From Holothuria scabra (Eukaryota > Echinodermata > Holothuroidea > Aspidochirotida > Holothuriidae), in assembly GCA_037179385.1 (NCBI GenBank), contig CM074190.1:5718284-5782283 (forward strand): a stretch of 64,000 nucleotides of DNA. Direction: 5' to 3'. The position numbers and the translations under genes were made by a program. Below, one piece after another: positions 48,474-59,600 of this stretch. The first letter of the stretch is position 1; every line of letters begins with the position of its first letter. The notes under the pieces were generated by a model that did not search any database, was not told the origin of the DNA, and was given only the letters and a program-made list of their open reading frames with translations.

Positions 48474-50233
48474 TTTGGAAACAATGGTACAACACCCAAA
48501 AGTGGCCTCTTCAAAAATGGGTTTTTAAATGAAATAATTTTCAAAACAAGTTACAGTTTTCTGTTCGAAATTTTAATCCAGGTGCCATAGAGGATGTGCA
48601 GTCAAGTGCAGTCAAACAGTAAAAACTCTGAATTTGGCTAGAACGCCAAAATTTGGAGCTTTTAGGGGGAAAGTCTCTCACTTTCTGAAAACTTCTTCTA
48701 GTATTGCCTTCCTGTGCTATACCACATCATTTGGCCAAGGTTATAGATATTTCGCAAGTGACGTCATAGGAGCTTTTCACTTGTAGTATTTCAGACATGT
48801 TGATGGAAACCCCGGTATGTACGAACGGGCGAACTATCTATAAAGAAAGACAAAATCAATAAAAACCCAGGGCAAAGTCAATTATGAAACCACATATATT
48901 ATTTTCCACAACATATTCATTTGTACAAAGATATCAAGCACCCAAGTGTAGAATATTTTCTTGCAGTAAAATAACCAAGACTCAGGAAGCGAACACGAGT
49001 GGGGGTGGAAGGAAAATACCCCAATACTTTTTGCTTGGGTACATCATATCAAATGCCCAAAATATGTTATCCCACAAATGTCCCCCAATATTTATTTGAA
49101 GCACTAAGAAAATATTGTTCAGCAGATGTACTTTATTTTCTGAGTATTAGACTAATCCATATTTTTGGCGATGAATGTGATTAGTGGCATTAATGTCTAA
49201 AGCATTTTAACAAATTGTTCGCGTGATACGCCCCCTTTTCTCTACATTTAACTTTGGTTGAAACAGTTTTAAGCGAATTTCAGTTATATTTTGATTGAAT
49301 ATAAAAACAATCTAGTTTTCGCAAACAGTCTAGTCTGAACGGGCGTTATTATTATTTTTTCGAAAAACCAGTATTAAATCGAAAAAGTTCTCATTTGTCG
49401 CTCTTTATTTAAAGTCAAAAGGTGGTGGAAAACTGACAAGTTTTAATTTCATAGAAAATTCCTTGATTAGCCTGAATATTAACTTGCATGCCCCTCACGA
49501 AAATTTTTTAAAAACAATGTATATGAGTTTGCATCTGCAATAAGAAGAGCTCAAGACAGTTTTGGGAGCATTCTTTGTGCTTCTTTGTGTGTCTTGAGAA
49601 CTCATAGTCAAAGCTGAACTTTAAACTTAATTAGCATGACCGTTAAGCATTAATTTTTTAGTCCATTCAAAACACATGCAGGAAACGCTCAAAATTAGCT
49701 CCCGACATGAGACCAGGATGCTGGTTTTTGAACTCCTGCTTACGGTGCCACAAGTTTATTTCCAAATTTACCTTTTTAACATGAAAACATAGTCCAAAGT
49801 AAAAACACAATAAAAACATCAATCCGCTCACTCACTCAATCACCTTCAACTGAGCACCAAACACACGCTTCTCCATTTTGGTTGTTCTACGAGTTCAACC
49901 TGCACTCTAAAAATGTATGTTCAAATTAAAGAAGAGAAATCTTATCAAAGGGGCACTGAATATGTGAACTTATCAGATTTGTGAATACTCTGGTTTAATA
50001 AATAATTAATATTAAGTCATTCTTGAGCCTATCCAATAAAACCTTTGAATAATACCAAGCTCGTTACAAGGGCTTGAGTCACGCCCAAACTGAATGCTTA
50101 TACTTGCACAAACGATAAAGCGTACTGTATTTTGTTTCTTTGGTGGTCCCTTGGTCGCTCGAAAGAGAATGTGCTCAACCAACTAGGAGAAATTGATGAA
50201 ATTGTTTTCAATAATTTCTTTTTTTTTCTGTTT

Positions 50234-50239
50234 TTTATT
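50234..50239 (-). promoter_or_regulatory. Possible polyadenylation signal of gene 4
   Basis: TTTATT on the plus strand reads AATAAA on the minus strand about 80 bases after the stop of gene 4. It lies in a T-rich run, so chance occurrence is possible. Confidence 0.35.
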
Positions 50240-50318
50240 TTTCATACAATATATCAGCATGTCTTTGGTGACCTGTTTTGAAAACGACACCACTCTCCTT
50301 CCCCGCACAGTTGTTCCA

Positions 50319-50672
50319 TTACGCCTCCATTTCGGACTCTTCTTCCGTACGTATTCGTTCCCCGTTAGCGGTGAACAAATGTTGTAATTTACCGCGTATT
50401 TTGAGATGTGCATTTTTCTTCTTACCAGGCTGATACACAGTTTTGTCTCGACATATTAAACTTAAAATTTCCTGTCTCTGAAACTCTAACTTATAATCGT
50501 CCTCGTATGTTGGCAGTGCTAAAACTCCGCCTCCCATTTTATCGGCGTATTTCTTTAGTTCGTTGTTACCCTCGCGATATAAATAATCCAACACAGTACC
50601 CTCATCGAGTACGTCGTCCGAGTTTAAGATAATAAGAGTCGTATGAGTCCAAACAACTTCTCCGAAAAGTTT
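50319..50672 (-). CDS. Gene 4 terminal exon: second half of the GIMAP-like domain
   Basis: The acceptor TACCTTCATTCAG precedes AAA CTT TTC; 117 codons plus a stop follow. It reads KLFGEVVWTHTTLIILNSDD, then YLYREGNNELKKYADKM, GGGVLALPTYEDDYK, and a tail with KKKNAHLKIRGKLQHLF and an acidic end. It is about 15 residues longer than in the paralogues. Confidence 0.85.
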   Translation of the reverse strand, partial: KLFGEVVWTHTTLIILNSDDVLDEGTVLDYLYREGNNELKKYADKMGGGVLALPTYEDDYKLEFQRQEILSLICRDKTVYQPGKKKNAHLKIRGKLQHLFTANGERIRTEEESEMEA

Positions 50673-53600
50673 CTGAATGAAGGTAAAAATTAAGAATAAA
50701 ACGTAATACTTCTCTTTTACGTAATTATCAGGTACCAGATTTTTAATATATTTCAGTTATATGTTTTTCTTTTTCGAAACAGTAGGCCTATTGCAGTGGT
50801 CTTGTGGTGTTAGATAGAGTTTTACGCCCAGTTTCCAACCTATTGGTTCAAGTCGAGCCGGCCACGACCTTTTTACCAGTTGTGGCTCACTGGCCTGTTT
50901 TCCCTAGTGGTGTAAGAAAATTTTTGAATCAAACAAAAGATTTAACAGAAAAGAAAAAGTAAATGAATTACAATTGAGAAGCAAACTACCCTCTAAAATC
51001 AAAAGAATGAAATCAGTCACTCGCTATTAGAGTGAAAAATGTGCATTCACTCCAGGAGAGTGCTACTTTACTTCAGCAAGAGTGACATTCACTCCAAAAA
51101 GGTGTAATTTACTCCAAACGGTGAAATTTACTCCAAAAGAGCGTAGTTTCACCCTTGATGGAGTGCTTACAGTGATCACCTTTAAAGAAGACTGAACACC
51201 GCAGACACTCTTGACAGAGTGAATTTTCACTCTTCTTGGAATGAATTAACACTAATGGAGTGAATTCAAACTTTTACAGAGAGTGACCAAGTTCACTTGT
51301 TACTCTCGTTTGATTTTGGAATGACTCTCTGCTAGAGTGAAAAGTGTAAATTCACTCCATTAGTGTGAAAATTCACTCGAAGGTAAAATTCACTCAACGA
51401 GGATTGAAAATTCACTCTTTCGACGAGTGTCTGCAATGATCCCTCTTATTTAAGATTGATCACTGTAGAAACTTCATCAAGGGCGAAATTAGGCTCCTTT
51501 GGAGGGAATTTGACTCTTTATAAATCGGAAAGCAGTCACCCCAAACTTGCTTTAAAGCAGCAGCTGAATGTCACAATTTTCCTCTTATTTCTGTTTAAAG
51601 TATCTTTCAAATCATTTGATAACTTTATATTGTTTATTCAAGGTAAACCAAACACAGTTTCTCGTAGCAAATTTCACAACCGAGGAGGAGAAATATTGTC
51701 ACATGACCTTAAAGAGCCAATTATGAAACAGGACAGTCTGCTACACTACTTTAACTTGGGGGACTGCTCTTGTCCTTTAAAGTGAATGTCGCTCTTCTTC
51801 GAATCAATAAACACGCATATAGACTTAATAAACTCTATCAGAGAATGACTAAGTTCACTCATTTGATTTTAGAGTGTGTGTGAAAGAGTTAGTTAGAAAG
51901 AGTATTACGGTCCAGTTTCCGACCTATTGGTGAGTGAAAGGAAAAATATCTTCTAAATCTATCCTCTAAATCTAAAACATTATTCTGCACCACGCACCCC
52001 TAAAAGCTAGATACCTCATTTTAAAGATTCATAACTCTCGTTTAGAGACATCAACAGTTACCGGTATCATCAAAATGATAAACTTAGACGATAGGTGGGC
52101 ATATTCCCTAAGATTTCTTCTGCTTAACTCGTAATTGTATGTCCTGCTTGTCCTTGAATACCGGTCCATTTATACCTAGAATGGTGCTACTTAATATGAC
52201 GATAAAAATGAAAAATTTCATGGAGTAATGCCGATTTCTTATATTAATGCCAGACTATGTGTAATTAATCAACCAAAATGACATCACATAATTTTCATAA
52301 TTAATGTACTGCAGTATCGTCCAAATGCTGTATAGCTTTTGACTGTAAAGGATGTACTATGTGTTTCATACTTATATTTCCCTAACTTAACACAAATTTT
52401 AACACCAAGTTAAATATTGGTATTTTGGTTTAGGGGGGGGGTTCGGGTCAGTTTTACTTCTTATCTTGTAAACTCCTGAAGTCTTAAAAAACGTGTTTAG
52501 CAATTGAACACTTATTTCACCCCAATTTTGTATACACGTTGAAACATGAACATGTTTACCTATACTTAACAAATGAAATGTTTAGAAATTTAACCTGTTT
52601 CAAAACGAAATGTTTAGAAATTAGAAAATCGTGTTTAGCATTTTAAACATGTTTACAATGTGGGGGAAAACAAGTGTTTAGAAAAAATTTAACTCCTTCA
52701 CGCCGTTGTAACAATGATGGTTTAATCTAGATGCTCCCAGTTTATTCCCAGTTATGGGGCAACGTATAGTTTTCCATTCTCCATTATTTAAGGAGATCAT
52801 TACGCACAACTATAGAAGTTTCCATTTTTAATGTCTTTGCTGTGACTTCAAATAGGAATCGAACCCTGGTTCTCCGAGTGAAAAGCGGACGCTGTACTGT
52901 AGTTGAATATAAGTTATACGAAAGCTGGGCACTTGCCTGAAAATAAATCAGATACCTGAAAAGGATTCCTACTCTTAATTTCATCCTTCACCAACACGTA
53001 AACAAGTTGTTCATTTTAATTCTTAATAGTGTAGGTCAAGGAGTTACCTCGAATTTAGTCATAGCAGATTTCACGTCAGAAGAAAACCTCACGAAATTCG
53101 CATCAAACACCAAAAGAAAACTGGCAATTTTGTCAAACCGCCGAAAGGCTTCCAACGCGGTTGTAGAAAATGAATGGTCTGCGTATTGCGATGGTGCTAC
53201 AATGACTCTGACGACACTTGGCTCGATGCTCTCGTCTTCAAGTAAGTTTCCTTGTATTTCTGGGTTCTTCTGCACTTTACCATTGCAAATAACCGTACTT
53301 TGATCTATGATCTTCTCTTCGAATTTGAGCTCTTGGATCGTATTGTTATCCTTGACCTTTCCACCGAAAATTTTCTCAAATATGTATAATCCACTTTTTT
53401 CATGTAATCCGAATGTCACGATGTTTAATTTCTTCTTGTACAGATCACTGTTGGTATAGATGTATTTCTTTCTAAAGGCACTACGATCTGGTTCTTTTTC
53501 TTGCGATAAAATCTGAGAAAGATAATTATAACACTTTCGTATGTAAATCGTATTGGAAGAATTATTTGTAAAATAGGGGATAAAATAGCTCCCTCGAGAT

Positions 53601-56600
53601 GGACTTGGTGCTGCACATGGTATTCTTAAGGCCTATCCACACAGGATGAGTTGGGTTCCGTTCCGGATACGACACGTTTTTTCCGCATCCTTCCGGATAC
53701 GTCAAGACGCATGCCTGTCTAGGGTGCGTTCACACTACGTCAATTTCGATGCGTCTCTTTGAGATGCAGAGTGTAGTTTTCACAATTCATGCTGATTGAC
53801 AAAAAAGTGTATTTAAACCGTGGGAAAGTCCACAGCAAACCTGCTACAGTCACCGTCACTAACGATATTCAATATGACTACCATGGGCGACTCTAGCAGT
53901 GACGACGACCTTGCTATTACGGCTCTCATTCTCCACAGATGAGAAGGGCTCGATCCCATTAGCCCCGAAGCTACGCCACTGATTCTGTACGTCAACTGTG
54001 TTTCTGAACGCACATGGACTTTGCCAAAATTTGACGCATCCGGCCGGATACGTCAACTTTTTTCCGCATCGATCGTGACGTAATGCAACGCATCCTGTGT
54101 AGACGGCCCGATTGATTTACGTGCAAAGTGATAAAAGTGACGTGCCGTGTCGTATCCCTGTGTGAAAAAGGCCTTTAAGCCATGACTACACATTTTGGCA
54201 AAGACCATGTGCGTTCAGAAACAGAGTTGACGTACGGAAGCATGCATCAACTTTGATTTCTTTCACGTTTTTCTTTCATGAATCGCAATTTAACGGGATA
54301 TGGATCCAAAATGGTACTATTTGAGCTTAAAATCACAATGAAATGCCTGTAAAATAAGTAGAAAAGCTCACTTTTTGGGGGCATTTTTTTTTAAAATATT
54401 GGGAATGTATACGTAGGCCTATAATTCTTTGGTACCCCCTACCCATGCGATATTATTGACTTCGGTTGTGGAAAAACAGTTGTAAACTTGTTGGGACGGT
54501 AGGCAGGGGAAGTCTGGACACTAGACATGGCTGCACAGGGACATTTCACGGCACACGGGAAAATATAAATGTACAATGTAGTGTATATAATCAGTGGCGT
54601 AGATTCGGGGGCTTATGGGATCGAGTCCTTCTCCTCAGTCGTTGCGCTCCAAACGCCCCACAAGCGATCTGGGCCAAAAAAACTTCACTCGACTGGGCTA
54701 CTCAACTTGATAATGATAGACTTTGACTGTAGAAAATCTACATTCCAATTAATCCACTGAAATCAGTGGCGTACACAGGAGAAGGCCGTGTAAGACCATT
54801 CCCCTCACTGATGCCGATTTGTTTTTGTTCCTAAAAATGCGCAAAATTTTTAACACAAATTTTACTTCAAAAGGTAGCTAATGTGGCACCAGATCGAATG
54901 CAGGGACACCTAATTTTTCAAACGCCTTCAAAGGAGGAAGAGAACACCCCCTCCACTAGGACACCTCCCCCAGACCGGCGATCACGCAACATACTGAATG
55001 TCCCTACACTTCCATGAGAGAAATCCTGGGTACGTCACTGACTGAAAGTCATCGAGATAAACCCACTTTGAATATTTCTGAACAAATTCGGAAAGATTTT
55101 GACAAACTGAAAGTGTCTGGGAATAAAATCAAACCAAATTTTACATTTTTTCACAAAACTTGCACTTTTTTGTCAATCAGCGTGCATTGTCATTGTCATT
55201 GGAAACTACACACTGCATCTCAAAGTGATGAATCGAAATTGACGTAGTGTTAACGCATCTTGTACAGACAGGCATGTCTTGACGTATCCTGAAGGATCCG
55301 GAAAAAATGTGTCGTATCCGGAACGCAACGCAACGCATCCTGTGTGGACAGGCCTTAATGCTGTCATACGTCTCATCTTCACATGTTTCTTAACACTAAA
55401 AACAGCTAGTATACTTTATTTTTTTTTCTCACATGTTACCCGGGATTTTCTCAAATTTAGTCATGTCTACATTCATTTCAGTGATATTGATAATTTTGTC
55501 TTTGCACCATAAGTTTCATGTCAAATATTAATTTCCATTTTAATAGACCCCTTTAGAAGTCAATCCTGTCCAAAACAATTGGTTGCAAATGGAGGTAAAC
55601 GTTCTTTCTAGACCGATCGAGCTTAACTACTTACCGAATCTTCAGTTTCATCTAGTTCTGGAGCAATCTAAGCAGAAAAGCAAACATTTAAACGTATTTT
55701 GCCTGTATATGTAAAAATGGTGACGTAGGCCTACCTAAAATAAGCTAAAACACGGGATAAAATAGCCACCGACAGAACGACTTTGTACTGCAAATGGTTT
55801 TTGCTGCTATATGTCTTATCTAAACATCTTTCTTAACACTACAGACAGCTCGTATAGTCTATTATTTTTTTCACATGTTACCCGGGATTTACTCAATTTA
55901 AACATATCTACATTCATTTTAGTGATATTGATAGTTTTGTTTTTGAACCACACTTTTCATGTCAAATATTAATTTCCATTTCAATAGACTGCTTAAAACA
56001 TTGAGTCTGTGACCTTTAGAAGTCAGTCCCGTCGGAAAAATTTGGTTGTAAATGAAGGAAAACATTCTCTCTAGACCGATCTGTTCGGACTTAAAATACT
56101 TACCGAATCTTCAATGTCATATGGTTTCGGAGCAGTCTAAGCAGAAAAGCAAACATTAAACGTCTTTTGCCTTGTTTTTTTTTTTTTAAATCATGACGTG
56201 CTTAAAATGAGCTTGTTATCAATTCATACTTCAAGTAATGGTCGTAAAAGTATAGCTCCTTGCAGGAATTCAAATGTTTGCATATCTTAAGTCAAATTCT
56301 GCTTGACATGCAGTTAGGGATTAAATATAATGAAAGTAGTGGAATTTGCAATGCATTTTTTCTAGTGTATTCATCTATGGGATAGTTTTAAAGGGTAAGG
56401 GGAGTCTTCCGAAACTTCTTTTGAAACATCTGCCAAGTACCACAGATTTCTTCTTATTTTGCTCCCAAGTATCTGTCACTATATTTCAGGACTCCTTCAC
56501 TGCATATTCAATGTAAAACAATGAGTTACTAGTCTGTTTACTTTTTCCATAACTATTGGATATGAAACTTGACTTATCAGGCTAGTCATAAGCATTTTAA

Positions 56601-59600
56601 TGTGGTAGTGTACCCTTAAACGTAAAGGGAAACCAATTTTAAATTATTCCACCTAGGGCCTGTGTTTGAGTAATTAGAAGTTGAACAATCATAAAAGCCT
56701 ATTTGGGACGACATCCAGCTAAGGTTGAAAACCCGTGGCTAAGACATTCCCACAATTTTCCCGTACTTATATGTAGTAAATGTGCATACATAGTGCCTTT
56801 TCCAGCCAGCTTCCATGAATTTTCTGCCAACATTTCTTCTGCTTCACACCAAAAGATGCAGCGTTCCACTAAGACAGCCATACAATTTCTGTCGTGCATT
56901 TGCAGTAAATATTCCCGTCAAGTGCAGCATCTCGCAGCACTTTTTGCCAACATTTCTTGTTCTTCGCCCCAACTGATGGTGACGCTCCGCAATCCCCTAC
57001 AATGTTTACTCCGTAGTAAAAAATCCTGGGCGCGTCGTTTGTAACACTCCCCTATGTTATGCCAGCATGGAACGTACCGTACTAAAAAACTACTTCATTA
57101 ATGACTATAATGTATGATAAAAACATACACTTTTACCATGAAATGCCTCGTGAAAAGCTGTGAAAACAGTTCTGGAAATTTCAGCGAGTTTTCTCTGGTC
57201 GCTGTCGGCGACTATCTCCGTTTTTTAAATACCCCACTTCTGTCTGAATTTTTTAAAGGAAGGCATTAAAAGAGAGTAAATCGCTCGATTTAGGAAAATG
57301 TAGAAAAAATCCATGGGAACATTCATTTGTTGGTTTTATCCTGCAGAATTTTTTTACAATTTGGAAAATGTTTTCAAGGTGAGGACAAGAAAAATTTCGC
57401 TGTCCAAATTATTTCGGGCATTTATAAGTTCTACATGCAGAATGCTAGCCGGTTGTTTAAATACCACCCCTTTATCCAGTCGGTCCCGTCACAGGTTTCC
57501 AACCAGAGTTACACAATTCAGTCTTTAATGTTTCTGGAATGCTATACCATTTTATGGTATATCCTACTAACGCGTTAATAGGCTACTAGACTTCGAACTT
57601 GACCCCTGTGTTTTCCAACGTGATATCCAAATTGACAAGTACACAAAACAGGACTTCCTGTAAATAACTTCTTCTAAGCTTTCAATTTTGTTCTAATAAA
57701 CACTAAACAGTTGGAATCACTCGCGTACTACAACAAAACCGTTCCTCGTCCAACATAATATATCCTATTTAAAAACTTCAATCTGGATGTCTGAATATTT
57801 AAACAGAAAACGTACTAAGGGAAATGTTTACAAAGAGAGAAGGGTCGTTAAAATAGAAGAAAAACGCTTTGAGACGTCTATTGTGAATCCGAGCTTAGAA
57901 CACTTAGGCCAGCTTCTTTTTCAATAAAATGTATTATTTTCCACACGAAAGCTTTTGTGTATTACTTACCGGAGTTTTGACCTCATCTATTTCCGGAGTT
58001 ATCTAAACAGAAAAGCAAAAATTGAAATATCTTGAAATATTGAAATGTCTCTCCTAAGAATACGAACTGTAGTAACAAAAATTTTACTTCAAAAGATAGC
58101 ATATGTGGCACCAGATTGAATGTAAGAAAACCCAATTTCTCAAAAATTTTCAAAGAGGAGGGATTTCTTTCCAAGGCCCCCTCAGTAATGCCAATTTGTT
58201 TAACTCCTGAAAATACGCAACTTTTGTCAAATTCCAAATTCTACTTAAAGCACCCCTACTGTTTCAAAAATTCTCAACGGGAGGGGCCATCCCTTAGACT
58301 CCTGCCCGGCCAATGTAGACGTACGAGACGGAGGAAGGGGGCGGATGGTGTTAAGGTGCGGTGAGCAATAGTTTGCCATTTTCATGCACAAGATATTAGG
58401 AGTAAAAATCATTTATAGTCACGGCTTTTGCAGTAATAAAGACAATAAAATCAATTCAGCGGATCTTGAATTTAGCCAAGAGTCACAATAGAGAAATAAT
58501 GACATGTTTTCAATTCCAATGTTTAGTTTACCCCTGAAAAAATTAGGCCATTTAATCTATAGTGGTGTATTTTATGTGGTAATTTCCCGATCACTTAACA
58601 GATTGATGATATTTTGCTAACGAAAGCTAGAAATAGAAGACTGTTAAGATTCTCTCACAAACATGTAAACGAATTTACATGTTTGACGACCATCTGAGGG
58701 ATCGGGATTTTTCAAGATTTGCTCTACTCTCCGCCCAAACAAATCGTGGCGCTCACCTTAGATAGCCCTTCAGGCAAAATTGCATTTTTCTGTTCAAAGT
58801 ATTTCTGATCACTTCGCAGATTGCGAACTTATTTGGAAGTGAGAATTTTATTGCAAAGAGCAAAAAAAAAAAGATTGCGACTTCCTAGATTTCCCCATTT
58901 AGCACCAAACATTAAACTTTAACACTATCCCTGTAATAGTCGAAAATATGGCACCATTTTGCATCTATACACGAATCCGGACAGCAAGTGATGGTCTGAT
59001 TTCAGTCGGCCAGTGGCGTAGCTACTGGGGGGGGGGGCAGGGGGGGCAAGTTGCCCCCCCGGAAAAATTTTTGGGGAAATCTGATGAAAATGGGGAAATT
59101 TGATGAATCTTCTCATTATTACAAAATTTCACAAAAATTTCTCAAAATTTTTGTTACAATAAGAAATTGTGAGACATTTCTCATACATAATTCGTATTTT
59201 CATGCAACAAATGAACTCAGATTTCGTCAGTGTCGCATGAACCAGCCCAATTCGCGTTTCACAGAAATGTCCTCGCCGCGTAGCAGATTGAATGTTCTCT
59301 TGTGCTTGTATACGCACGGGGTTATGATCAGTGCATTTCAGTGCACAGGAAGCTGTTATTCAGATGATACTTTGGGAATTCAGTAAAATGATGTGAAAAC
59401 TGACAAGTCACTACCGTAGACCTCCGAGGTTGTTATGTTCTTCTACAGCAGGGTTGTCCAACCTGCGGCCCGCGGGCCGGGCCGTGGCCGTGGAAAAGGT
59501 TGCGTCCGGCCCGTCAAAAATAATCTATATTGCGAAATTATTCAGTAAGCAGATTAATTGATGACAACTTTAGGCTTCGCCGTCCCCTATAGCATGCTTA

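Larger units (their letters stand above)
42126..50318. other. Intergenic region between genes 3 and 4
   Basis: About 8.2 kb has no supported gene. It holds T-rich low-complexity tracts (43150, 46260-46325, 46873), a C17/A11 junction (about 45899-45927), a GTCGAGCCGACC-type repeat (46740-46840), a foldback MITE (47041-47287), a tRNA-like fragment (about 47460-47530) and a CCTTTAA-ended MITE (48203-48473). Confidence 0.5.
55359..56250. repeat. Tandem duplication of about 450 bp around gene 4 mini-exons b and c
   Basis: Words in order in both units: TTTCTTAACACTA (55387, 55830), CACATGTTACCCGGGATTT (55430, 55872), GTCAAATATTAATTTCCATT (55519, 55960), CTAGACCGATC (55609, 56073), CTTACCGAATCTTCA (55630, 56100) and TAAGCAGAAAAGCAAACATT (55668, 56137). 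The GGGATAAAATAGC word before unit 2 (55754) also lies at 53577 before the TTAA element, so the element was inserted into unit 1 after duplication. Confidence 0.8.

Noticed and set aside
52845..52912. A functional tRNA-Glu gene
   Set aside because: Only the anticodon and T-arm halves are recognisable; the acceptor stem and D arm do not pair.
56390..56640. Another TTTAAAGGGTAAGGGGAGTC-ended MITE
   Set aside because: The two ends match too poorly, and no second copy in the window confirms the borders.
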